DNA of 33,465 bases. Source: a virus. The stretch's first letter is position 1, and every line of letters starts with the position of its first letter. Under the pieces are notes generated by a model. That model was not told where the DNA came from. It was given only the letters and a program-made list of their open reading frames with translations, and searched no databases. Location of the stretch: positions 1 through 33,465 of IMG/VR virus record IMGVR_UViG_3300036884_000103, one strand, 5' to 3'. Shown here piece after piece: positions 5,673-12,209 of the stretch. Made by a program: the position numbers and the translations under genes.

Positions 5673-5842
5673 GGCAGGCAAGGGGCGCGTGGGCTGTAAA
5701 GCAAAGACGACACGCGCAGGGGGTGGGCTGGTACGGTCTCAAAGCGGTGGGCGGATTGAAATGTCCGCTCTGGGCACAGCGTATAGGAATTTACTCCGAG
5801 GCCCTAGGGACCGACCAGCCCATCTTTCACGAGGAGGGAGTG
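5673..5842 (+). ncRNA. Structured leader element, copy 1
   Basis: Two stems are clear. Stem 1 is GCGCGTG (5685-5691) with CACGCGC (5711-5717). Stem 2 is TGGGCTGGT (5724-5732) with ACCAGCCCA (5814-5822) and encloses a small hairpin GCGGA/TCCGC (5751-5755/5764-5768). The ribosome site GAGGAGGGAG follows nine bases after stem 2. The copy at 8779-8954 shares AGGGGCGCGTGG, CTGTAAAG, CACGCGC, GGGGGTGG, CTGGT, CGACCAGCC and GAGGAGGG. In stem 2 two pairs are exchanged (T:A, G:C here; G:C, T:A there), which supports a real RNA helix. The family is unknown. It is probably a cis-regulatory leader of the next gene. Confidence 0.6.
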
Positions 5843-7309
5843 ATGGACGCAGAAACGTATTGGTGCCCGTCTTGTTGTGCAGACCACGGACCAAAAGAAA
5901 ATTGCGCTGACTATGCCGCGATGCGTCCTCTTACAGAACAGGACGTGATTCAAGCAGAGAACAAGGGCTACGACGGTGGACGAAAGCATGGGCAAGAAGA
6001 AAAGGAAGTAGAGATCGCCACCCTCCGCACCCAGCTTAGGAATGAAGTCGAGGAGCGGCTGCGTGTGGTCGGGATATTGAGGGCCGCATTGTCGATGGAT
6101 ACCACGGAGATATCTACCCTCCGCGTGCAACTCGCCGCAGCACAGGAGAAAGTTGCGAGTCGGGATGCTAGCCTCGCGGCGTTGCGAGTCGAGGACCAGC
6201 CTGCTTTCGTTCGGCTGCAAGAGGAGAATGCGCGGCTGAGGGAGCAACTGGAAACCGAACGCATGCGCCTTGCCGGATGTGGTGTGGCAGCAATGCAGAA
6301 CACCGCGGCTTCCACAAACGATCGTATTCTACCGGAGAGCCCCTATTGGTCTGCTTCCTATGGAGACGTATGCAGGGCTGTGGATCGGGAGATCGTGCTG
6401 AGGGAGCAACTGGCGGCAGCGATTGCCTTCAGCGACGAGAACATCGAGCGGCTGACGAAGCTGCACGGTCAAGCGTTGACGGACCTGGAGGCGGCGCGGG
6501 AGGAGGACGAAACCTCCCGAGAACTGCACGCTGCAGCGATGGCGGGCGTAGATAAAACGTGTGAGCGATTGCATGAGGAGAATACAACCCTTAGAACAGG
6601 TGTCTCTATTGCGCTTGCTCGTATTGCCACAGCGCAGGAGGAGATTGCGAAACTTCGCACGTGCGAGACGTGTGACGGAACGGGAATGATGACGGTCGTG
6701 GCCCGTGTCTTATTGCCAGATGAACGGGAAGAGGTGGAGCAGGAGCTGTGCGGAGAATGTCACGGGACTGGGCTCCATCACTACGCCATGACACTCGATA
6801 AGTGTGCGGCCCTGGACGCCGAGAATGCGCGGCTGGTGCAATTATTGGCTGAAGGTGGTCCGGATCGGTGTTCTGAATGTGGAAGTTATAACACGTCATT
6901 TCACTCACATGACTGCGTTACTCGCGAGAATGCGCGGCTGGTGCGGGAGCGGGATGAACAGAAGCGATGTAATCACCTGCATTGCCGTGCAGCCTGCCAG
7001 GACGGTGAACATTTCATTAAGTGCCAAGACTGTGGGCTTGAGTGGATTCAGGCTTGTGACCATCACATGCACGTTGACCTAGCTATCGCCCTCGCCCGCA
7101 TCGCGGCGCTGGAGGCGGGCGTGCGCGACATTTCCGAAAGTTGCGAGAATTGCACGAATGCCACCGACCTCCGCGAGATGGCGTGGCGAATCCTCCACGG
7201 CCAGGATATCGCTAGACCAGCGCCGTGTGACCTAGAACAGCGCATCGCGGCGCTGGAGTCGGCATTACGGGTGATTGAACCAAATCATCCGACACTCGAT
7301 ACCTTTTGA
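5843..7309 (+). CDS. Large coiled-coil protein with several zinc-binding motifs
   Basis: This 488-residue protein is read from ATG 5843 after GAGGAGGGAGTG. An in-frame ATG at 5723 lies inside the structured leader and is rejected. It opens with a Cys cluster (CPSCC), followed by long coiled coils with repeated ENARL, IATLR and IAALE motifs. A DnaJ-like pair CETCDGTG and CGECHGTG (about residues 274-310) follows, then CSECGSYN, CNHLHC and CQDCGLEW. This suggests modular zinc sites on a coiled-coil stalk. Similar modules recur in the genes at 8955 and 9622, with shared DNA repeats. The function is unknown. Such genes are common in uncharacterised phages. Confidence 0.75.
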   Translation: MDAETYWCPSCCADHGPKENCADYAAMRPLTEQDVIQAENKGYDGGRKHGQEEKEVEIATLRTQLRNEVEERLRVVGILRAALSMDTTEISTLRVQLAAAQEKVASRDASLAALRVEDQPAFVRLQEENARLREQLETERMRLAGCGVAAMQNTAASTNDRILPESPYWSASYGDVCRAVDREIVLREQLAAAIAFSDENIERLTKLHGQALTDLEAAREEDETSRELHAAAMAGVDKTCERLHEENTTLRTGVSIALARIATAQEEIAKLRTCETCDGTGMMTVVARVLLPDEREEVEQELCGECHGTGLHHYAMTLDKCAALDAENARLVQLLAEGGPDRCSECGSYNTSFHSHDCVTRENARLVRERDEQKRCNHLHCRAACQDGEHFIKCQDCGLEWIQACDHHMHVDLAIALARIAALEAGVRDISESCENCTNATDLREMAWRILHGQDIARPAPCDLEQRIAALESALRVIEPNHPTLDTF

Positions 7310-7321
7310 AAGGGGGAGCAC

Positions 7322-8506
7322 ATGGCAGGAACAGCAGCAGCACCACGCACAGAGGCACAGCCAGCCGGATCCGCGCTGGCGCTCATCACCCTGAACCCGC
7401 AAGACCTGTTGGCCCGGGCCGTGGACAAGGGGGCCACGGTCGAGACGCTGGAACGGCTGATGGCGCTGGCGAAGGACATGAAGGCGATCCGCGCGAAAGA
7501 GGCGTGGCACGAGGCGATGGCAGAGTTCCAGCGCACCTGCCCGCCGATCACGAAGACGAAGAAGGCCGACATCCAAACGACGCGCGGCTCGTACTCCTAC
7601 CGCTACGCGCCGTTGGACGAGATCATGGAGGTCGTCCGCCCGATCATGGGAGGGCTCGGCTTGTCCGTGTGCTGGTCGTCACGGATAGAGGCGAACGGCG
7701 TGGCGGTGAACTGCCGTATTTCCCACGTCCTCGGACACTCGGAGGACTCAGGCGAGGTCCGCATGCCCATCGCCGGCGCGGAGGAGCGGGGCGGCGGCAA
7801 TCCGGCACAACGGGTCGGGAGTGCCCTCTCCTATGCCAAGCGCTATTCATTTTTGTCGTCCAGCGGTCTCACCCCAGAGGATGATGACGACGCGCAGGGG
7901 ACCACGAGCGGCGACAGCGCGCAGGGAGGACAGGGCGAGGGCGGACCGCGGGCAGACAGCGGCCCGGTGTTCCCGTTTGGCAAGCACAAGGGGGAACCGC
8001 CGTCCGCCCTGGACGTGACCGACTTGCACAAAGAGCTGGCCTTCTGGCAGACGAAGACCGCGGAGGAGGAGAACGATCGGTACAAGGCTGGCAACCAGCG
8101 GCTCGTGGACGCCATCCAGGAGGCGATTGCCGAGAAGACCGCGAAGCCGGAGACGTCGACCGGCTCCGCCGAGACGGGCAAGAAGAACCTGATCCACCGA
8201 CACCCCGAGGACGAGAAGACGGCGGCCCCCGCTGCCGCTGGTCCCTCCACGCTGGACCTGCTAGGCATCCGCGATAAACTGTGGCTCGACATCAAGGCGC
8301 TCGCCGGGCCGCGCGGGTACGACAAGAAGAAGCTCATCGCCTACGTGCGCACGACGCACAAAGTGGGTCCGCAGGAGCTGGGCCTGGAGCAGGTGCGCGC
8401 GCTCAAGATGTTCCTGGCCGGCGAACCCGTGACCGACCAGGCGGCCGAGGAGGCGCGGCTGGTGGAAGTGGCCAAGACCGAGCCGCCCGAGGACACCCTG
8501 CCGTAA
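7322..8506 (+). CDS. ERF-family single-strand annealing protein
   Basis: This 394-residue protein starts at ATG 7322 after GAAAGGGGGAGCAC. Residues about 60-190 match the ERF family: EAMAEFQRTCPPITKTKKAD, YRYAPLDEIMEVVRPIM, GLGLSVCW, CRISHVLGHSE and the signature NPAQRVGSALSYAKRY (160-175), followed by an acidic DDDD run. ERF proteins anneal single-stranded DNA in phage recombination. Residues 217-225 (FPFGKHKGE) begin a second short domain resembling the fGKhKG motif of DUF3820-type proteins. The tail is charged and longer than in typical ERF proteins (around 200-250 residues). Confidence 0.9.
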   Translation: MAGTAAAPRTEAQPAGSALALITLNPQDLLARAVDKGATVETLERLMALAKDMKAIRAKEAWHEAMAEFQRTCPPITKTKKADIQTTRGSYSYRYAPLDEIMEVVRPIMGGLGLSVCWSSRIEANGVAVNCRISHVLGHSEDSGEVRMPIAGAEERGGGNPAQRVGSALSYAKRYSFLSSSGLTPEDDDDAQGTTSGDSAQGGQGEGGPRADSGPVFPFGKHKGEPPSALDVTDLHKELAFWQTKTAEEENDRYKAGNQRLVDAIQEAIAEKTAKPETSTGSAETGKKNLIHRHPEDEKTAAPAAAGPSTLDLLGIRDKLWLDIKALAGPRGYDKKKLIAYVRTTHKVGPQELGLEQVRALKMFLAGEPVTDQAAEEARLVEVAKTEPPEDTLP

Positions 8507-8510
8507 CCAT

Positions 8511-8525
8511 TCCGTCCATGACGGA
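8511..8525. promoter_or_regulatory. 15-bp dyad upstream of the Acb2-like gene
   Basis: TCCGTCCATGACGGA has 6-base arms around CAT, begins four bases after the ERF stop and ends 22 bases before the ATG at 8548. It matches the dyad at 811-825 at 13 of 15 bases, and the next bases (CATTCACACAAGGAGG) also resemble that site. It may be an operator or an mRNA hairpin shared by two genes 7.7 kb apart. Confidence 0.5.
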
Positions 8526-8547
8526 CATTCACACAAGGAGGAGAGAG

Positions 8548-8778
8548 ATGGCAAGGATTGACACGAAGGAGATGGAGACGCGATTCACCTACCACAAGCC
8601 GCAAGGCACACAGGGATATCGGTATATCCAGATCCGGGACAAGGCCAAGGATCTGGCGTACTTCATCGTCGAGAACACGCCGGAAAGCCGGGAGCAGTCG
8701 TTGGCCATCACCGAGTTGGAGCAGGCCATCTTCTGGGCGAACGCGGCGATCGCGCGGCGGGAAGTCCCGGTCGAGTAG
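8548..8778 (+). CDS. acb2: Acb2-type anti-CBASS cyclic-nucleotide sponge
   Basis: This 76-residue protein starts at ATG 8548 after CACAAGGAGGAGAGAG. The pattern MARIDTKEMETRFTYHKPQG, then RYIQIRDKAKDLA, SREQSLAITELEQA and WANAAIARRE, is that of the Acb2/Tad1-hairpin family. Acb2 proteins are small all-helical oligomers that bind cyclic di- and trinucleotides made by CBASS and so block abortive infection. Tyr15 in FTYH and the basic RD-K region are in the places where the family contacts ligand. The length is typical. It lies alone between the ERF gene and a structured leader, with its own dyad and ribosome site. Function in this phage is inferred from family. Confidence 0.8.
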   Translation: MARIDTKEMETRFTYHKPQGTQGYRYIQIRDKAKDLAYFIVENTPESREQSLAITELEQAIFWANAAIARREVPVE

Positions 8779-8954
8779 GGCGGGCGTTTCAGGGGCGCGT
8801 GGTGAGGGCGCTTGGGTAGGCAAGCCTGTAAAGGGGAAGGGCTATAGATGGTCCGTAGCCCTGTGTAACCACGCGCTGGGGGTGGCTGGTTGGAGTTAGT
8901 TAGGACAATTGCGATCCTTGGCTACGACCAGCCACTTTTCTTGAGGAGGGGACG
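8779..8954 (+). ncRNA. Structured leader element, copy 2
   Basis: It begins right after the Acb2 stop. Stem 1 is GCGCGTGGT (8795-8803) with ACCACGCGC (8868-8876), enclosing AGGC/GCCT (about 8818-8826) and GGGCTA/TAGCCC (8839-8844/8856-8861) hairpins. Stem 2 is GTGGCTGGT (8882-8890) with ACCAGCCAC (8927-8935), followed by TTTTC and the ribosome site GAGGAGGGG of the gene at 8955. Conserved blocks and two compensatory pairs relate it to 5673-5842. The sequence between stems differs greatly while the stems persist, as in a structured RNA. No known riboswitch class is recognised. Confidence 0.6.
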
Positions 8955-9467
8955 ATGAGTTGCTTTTCTGATTCTCACGTATTTTCTCGTGCTGGATCAA
9001 CCTCGGATTTACCGCCCATAGAGGACAGCGCACGATGCGATTGTGGCTTGGTGACGTGGGGAGAACTGCGGGACCGTGCCCTAGGGGGGTGTGAGTCTCT
9101 CCCTACCCTACGAGCCGAGATCGCCGCCCTCCGCGCCAAGCTGGAGACGGTGACGCGGGAGAAAGGTACTACCGTTATCGGGATGCACATCAACAGATTA
9201 TTGCACGATGAACGGTGCCCGATGACAACCAATCCGTCCGGGAACGCTGAATGTGATTGTGCCGTTGCGGCCGTCAATAGCCTTCAGGCGAAACTGGAAG
9301 CGGTGACGCGGGAGCGGCAAGGTTTTGAAAGTGCCCTTCTTGAAGAAATGCGCCTGCACTCTCGGACAGTTCGTGAGCGTGCCGCCGTCCTCGACGATTT
9401 TGCTGGTTTTCTCCGCCGCATCGCGGCGCTGGAGGCGGCGGGGGAACTAAACAAAGGGGGTGAATAA
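8955..9467 (+). CDS. Coiled-coil protein with Cys motifs
   Basis: This 170-residue protein is read from ATG 8955. The N-terminus has CDCG (residues about 28-31), then a coiled coil containing AEIAALRAKLETVTRE, a central CDC motif, a near repeat SLQAKLEAVTRERQ and a final RIAALEAAGE. It is a shorter relative of the proteins at 5843 and 9622. Its first coil is encoded by 47 bases identical to part of the 9622 gene, and its last by 30 identical bases. The function is unknown. Confidence 0.65.
   Translation: MSCFSDSHVFSRAGSTSDLPPIEDSARCDCGLVTWGELRDRALGGCESLPTLRAEIAALRAKLETVTREKGTTVIGMHINRLLHDERCPMTTNPSGNAECDCAVAAVNSLQAKLEAVTRERQGFESALLEEMRLHSRTVRERAAVLDDFAGFLRRIAALEAAGELNKGGE
9117..9163 (+). repeat. 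47-bp perfect direct repeat (second copy 9688-9734)
   Basis: The two copies encode the same coil EIAALRAKLETVTRE in the genes at 8955 and 9622. A second shared block of 30 identical bases lies at 9416-9445 and 9876-9905, with a partial third copy at 7096-7118. The repeats show that these genes exchange or duplicate coiled-coil cassettes and may recombine. Confidence 0.9.
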
Positions 9468-9688
9468 TGGGAGGGTTCAAATCATCCGTACTCAGCAAGT
9501 ATGACGGCTATAAATTCTATGATGGTCCGACCGATCCTGACAGATATCCAAGGGGGTCTGTGCCCAAACCTACGCGAAAGGTAAAACGAAAAAAGAAGCA
9601 GCCCCACGCTAAGGAGGGGAAATGGATATTGTTGACATGGGCGGAACAATGTCGGATTTGCGCGACGAATGCTCTGACCTCCGGATAG
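9467..9688 (+). CDS. Unknown small basic protein
   Basis: This 73-residue frame starts at ATG 9467 (overlapping TAA, with AAGGGGGTG upstream). The N-terminal half is Tyr/Asp-rich (SKYDGYKFYDGPTDPDRYPR), and a strongly basic stretch (RKVKRKKK) follows. The last 22 codons overlap the next gene in another frame, so the true C-terminus could be under dual constraint. No family is recognised. The start and first 50 residues look real. Confidence 0.5.
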   Translation: MGGFKSSVLSKYDGYKFYDGPTDPDRYPRGSVPKPTRKVKRKKKQPHAKEGKWILLTWAEQCRICATNALTSG

Positions 9689-10056
9689 AGATCGCCGCCC
9701 TCCGCGCCAAGCTGGAGACGGTGACGCGGGAGAACACACGGCTCACCAATGCGACCCTCTGCGACGTTTGTGGAGGCACAGGGCAGCCACCCCCCGAGGT
9801 TTGCGCGTGTGAGGGGACACACCAAGCATGGAAGGTGCTGGAAAATGTTCGGCTAGAGAACGTGCGGTTGGAGTCCCGCATCGCGGCGCTGGAGGCGGCG
9901 GGGGATGCTTTGGAGTCTGCAAGCGTAGAGGGAAGCTTCGACGAGCTTGCCGTCGAGTATGCCCGGTATCGCGGATACCTGAACGTCGAACTTGCCCCAG
10001 AGATAGGCTATGCGGTCAAGAAGTGGCGCGATGTGCGCGGAGGCGGCCATGAGTGA
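9622..10056 (+). CDS. Coiled-coil protein with a DnaJ-like zinc motif
   Basis: This 144-residue protein starts at ATG 9622 after CTAAGGAGGGGAA. The order is a short acidic start, coil IEIAALRAKLETVTRENTRL, then CDVCGGTG and CAC (one DnaJ-type half-site and a partial second), a second coil ending RIAALEAAGDALES, and a C-terminal ELAPEIGYAVKKWRDV segment. It shares modules with the genes at 5843 and 8955. It may bind one zinc ion. Function is unknown. It overlaps the previous frame by 67 bases. Confidence 0.65.
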   Translation: MDIVDMGGTMSDLRDECSDLRIEIAALRAKLETVTRENTRLTNATLCDVCGGTGQPPPEVCACEGTHQAWKVLENVRLENVRLESRIAALEAAGDALESASVEGSFDELAVEYARYRGYLNVELAPEIGYAVKKWRDVRGGGHE

Positions 10057-10357
10057 GCGACGGCATTGCGCGTGCTGCACTGGAGGGGAGTACGAGCAGC
10101 ATTTTAATTATGGGTATGCACATTCAGTCCTCGTAGAACAATGCCCAGGCCTCCCCGCACCCGAGGTGGCGGCGGTGGTGAAAGCGTACATCGAGCATCG
10201 GGACGCCAAGGTGGAGATGGCGCGATGTGGAGAGGAAGTCGAGCCGAGTGTGGTCCGCGATTTTGCTGGTGCTCTCCGCGCGTCGGTACGGGTGAAGAGA
10301 GCGTGGGACGTGTTAGAGGTTGCCCTCGCCGCCCTTGCCAAGAAGGATCAGCCATGA
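10049..10357 (+). CDS. Unknown protein with N-terminal Cys cluster
   Basis: This 102-residue protein is read from ATG 10049, inside the previous stop, after GGAGGCGGCC. It begins SERRHCACCTGGEYEQHFNY, where CxCC and His may bind metal, and continues with helical segments (APEVAAVVKAYIEHRDAKVE, RAWDVLEVALAALAKKDQP). No family is recognised. Its place between the coiled-coil genes and the replication genes gives no clear role. Confidence 0.6.
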   Translation: MSERRHCACCTGGEYEQHFNYGYAHSVLVEQCPGLPAPEVAAVVKAYIEHRDAKVEMARCGEEVEPSVVRDFAGALRASVRVKRAWDVLEVALAALAKKDQP

Positions 10358-10412
10358 GCACCACATGAAGACGATGGAAGGGGTGGCGAAGTAACCTCAA
10401 GAAGGGCGGACT

Positions 10413-11282
10413 ATGCCACGAATACGCAGCTTGAAACCGGAGGCGCTCCAGCATCGTAAGGTCGGCCGGCTGAGTGACCGCGCCTTCCGGTTGTGGATCG
10501 GGATGCTCACCCAGGCTGACGACGAAGGCCGACTCATTCTTGATCCAGACCAATTCCGTGTTCTATGTTTTGGCTATCATTCAAAGGTAAAAATTGAGCA
10601 CGTTCAGACCGCGATTTTGGAGGTAAAAACGGCCGGGTTAATTCGTTTGTACGGACAATCCGGGACAATCTACGCCGATTTCCCCTCTTGGTTAGATCAC
10701 CAAGTAGTCAACAAGCCAACCCCTTCCGTTTTGCCACGTTACGAGAGCGGAGAACCAATCACGGATTGGTCAGGGAATGGTCATGGATCATATCAGCATG
10801 ATCTGACCCGATCTGACCTGATCGGATCTGACCTGATCGGACCTGATCTGACCCGAGAGGACGTGACCATTCCGGCACTGATCCACCGAGACGACTTCGA
10901 AACGTTCTGGATTGCCTACCCGAAAAAGACCGGGAAGGGATATGCACTGACCTGCTTCTTACGAGCGCTCCCTAAGACGACCCTGGAAATCATGCTCGAC
11001 GCCATCAGAAAACAGCGGACCTGGCCGCAGTGGATTCGAGACGGCGGGCAGTTCATTCCAAACCCCTCAACGTGGCTCAATCAGGAACGGTGGCAGGACG
11101 AGGCGCCGAAGATCCGGGGGAGCCAATCCGTTACGGCCAAGACCGTCGGCAATCTCGCCGCGGCGCAATCCTTCCTCAGAGCAGGAGTAACCGATGGAAC
11201 AGAGCGAACGGAAAGCCTTCACGGCCTTGATGATTCAACTCGGGGAAGTCTACCAGCAGCAGTTATCCGACCTGCAACTTGA
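10413..11282 (+). CDS. Replication initiator (winged-helix, DnaD/O-like)
   Basis: This 289-residue protein starts at ATG 10413. Residues 1-100 (RIRSLKPEALQHRKVGRLSD, AFRLWIGMLTQADDEGRL, DPDQFRVLCFGY, WLDHQVVNKP) match the winged-helix N-terminal domain of many phage replication proteins. A linker of repeated DL(I/T) motifs (130-147) follows. Residues about 160-235 (FETFWIAYPKKTGKGYAL, GGQFIPNPSTWLNQERW) match the C-terminal part of phage initiator/helicase-loader proteins. The linker DNA holds iteron-like repeats, so the origin may lie within the gene as in lambda O. The last 89 bases overlap the next gene. Confidence 0.82.
   Translation: MPRIRSLKPEALQHRKVGRLSDRAFRLWIGMLTQADDEGRLILDPDQFRVLCFGYHSKVKIEHVQTAILEVKTAGLIRLYGQSGTIYADFPSWLDHQVVNKPTPSVLPRYESGEPITDWSGNGHGSYQHDLTRSDLIGSDLIGPDLTREDVTIPALIHRDDFETFWIAYPKKTGKGYALTCFLRALPKTTLEIMLDAIRKQRTWPQWIRDGGQFIPNPSTWLNQERWQDEAPKIRGSQSVTAKTVGNLAAAQSFLRAGVTDGTERTESLHGLDDSTRGSLPAAVIRPAT
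10800..10854. repeat. Iteron-like repeats inside the initiator gene (candidate origin)
   Basis: GATCTGACC occurs four times, at 10800, 10810, 10825 and 10845. Two adjacent 15-base units GATCTGACCTGATCG (10810-10824 and 10825-10839) are identical, and the flanking units are close variants. They fall exactly between the two protein domains, the position of the iterons in the lambdoid O gene. Each 15-base unit keeps the reading frame. Confidence 0.65.
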
Positions 11283-11664
11283 CGGCTACTGGCAGGCCCT
11301 GGAGGATTTACCGCTTGCACAGGTCCGCTCGGCGATGTTCCACGCCTTCAGGACGCGCGTCTTCTTCCCGAAGCCGGCCGAGATTCGATCCGATGCGTGG
11401 CTTGATGATGAGCGGGAGCGGCCCTCCCATCCCAAGGCACTAGAAAGCGGCCGGCGATTCCCTGAGATGGGAACGGAGTGTGCTGAATACCTAAAGAAAA
11501 TCTGGGCGCATGAGTTTACCCGGGCTGAGATTGTCGCGTGGATGCTGGGAAACGAGGAGCGTTGGCCGTATGTTGGGTGGATGACGGAGGCGGACGCCCT
11601 GGAACGGGCACCACTAAAACGGTACAAGCCCATAGCTTGTACAAGGAACGCCTCAACAGAATAA
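11194..11664 (+). CDS. Replicative helicase loader, G39P-like
   Basis: This 156-residue protein starts at ATG 11194, with GCAGGAGTAACCG upstream, 89 bases before the initiator stop. The core YQQQLSDLQLDGYWQALEDL, then RSAMFHAFRTRVFFPKPAEI, resembles the small phage G39P/loader family, in which a helical domain ending with a P-x-x-x-E-I motif contacts the replicative helicase. Its place after the initiator supports this. No phage helicase is encoded here, so it would load the host enzyme. The C-terminal half (ERWPYVGWMTEADALERAP) is not recognised. Confidence 0.65.
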   Translation: MEQSERKAFTALMIQLGEVYQQQLSDLQLDGYWQALEDLPLAQVRSAMFHAFRTRVFFPKPAEIRSDAWLDDERERPSHPKALESGRRFPEMGTECAEYLKKIWAHEFTRAEIVAWMLGNEERWPYVGWMTEADALERAPLKRYKPIACTRNASTE

Positions 11665-11681
11665 GGGGTTTACGATTTCGC

Positions 11682-11711
11682 TTGACAAGGTCCCAAAGAC
11701 CCTGCTACGCT
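11682..11711 (+). promoter_or_regulatory. Sigma70-like promoter with extended -10
   Basis: TTGACA (11682-11687) is separated by 18 bases from TACGCT (11706-11711), which is preceded by TGC, an extended -10 feature. It lies in the 114-base gap after the helicase loader and would drive the genes from 11779 onward. Confidence 0.55.
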
Positions 11712-11778
11712 TCGCGCGTGCGTTTCCTTTCCCGAATTGCTTCAGAGGGAGCTGATTACTCCAGACGGAGCACCTACC

Positions 11779-11847
11779 ATGTTGATTGCCATCGCCCTGA
11801 CATGGATCTTCCTCGTGGTTGTTCTCCGGCTTCAGGATACGCCATGA
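11779..11847 (+). CDS. 22-residue membrane peptide
   Basis: ATG 11779 opens a 22-codon frame that ends at TGA 11845-11847 and overlaps the next ATG at 11844. The product begins MLIAIALTWIFLVVVLRLQD and is one hydrophobic helix with a short polar end. GACGGAG lies 11 bases upstream. It is the first frame behind the promoter at 11682 and may be a membrane peptide or only a coupling leader for the next gene. Confidence 0.5.
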   Translation: MLIAIALTWIFLVVVLRLQDTP

Positions 11848-12209
11848 GTACCGCAACTGCGAGACGGGAAGCGGGGTGGCGATGGATGAGCGTCTTGATG
11901 CCCGGGGAGTACCGCAATCGTATCAAGCAGCTCGCCACGACACACCGGATGAGCATGCAAGAGATTTTCCTGCATGCCCTTACCTTGGCTATGTATCAGG
12001 CTCCACCGGGATATTGGGGGAGATGCTCACAAGCGGGAAAGGTGAGGACAGCAAGTGACGTGTTGAAGAGTAGGCGCTTGCGGCGACAAGCAATCCCTAG
12101 TGAGTCACTCGACAATCCTCCTCCCGTTTCACAATCTCCCGCTTGTGAAAGCACCAAACACCCGTCGCCCCCACCACAACATGTAGTGATCCCGGCTGAT
12201 GGTGAGTAG
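11844..12209 (+). CDS. Putative ribbon-helix-helix DNA-binding protein
   Basis: This 121-residue protein is read from ATG 11844 (ATGA overlap). A frame reaching back to 11538 runs through the previous gene and the promoter and is rejected. Residues 10-45 (GWRWMSVLMPGEYRNRIKQL, THRMSMQEIFLHALTLAMYQ) fit a short strand followed by two helices, as in ribbon-helix-helix regulators. The rest is polar and proline-rich, with no recognised domain. Early position behind a promoter suits a regulator of this block. The assignment is by pattern only. Confidence 0.55.
   Translation: MSTATARREAGWRWMSVLMPGEYRNRIKQLATTHRMSMQEIFLHALTLAMYQAPPGYWGRCSQAGKVRTASDVLKSRRLRRQAIPSESLDNPPPVSQSPACESTKHPSPPPQHVVIPADGE

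Noticed and set aside
10354-10412. Very short ATG frames (4 and 8 codons) between 10354 and the initiator gene
   Set aside because: Too short, without suitable ribosome sites, and ending in unrelated triplets.
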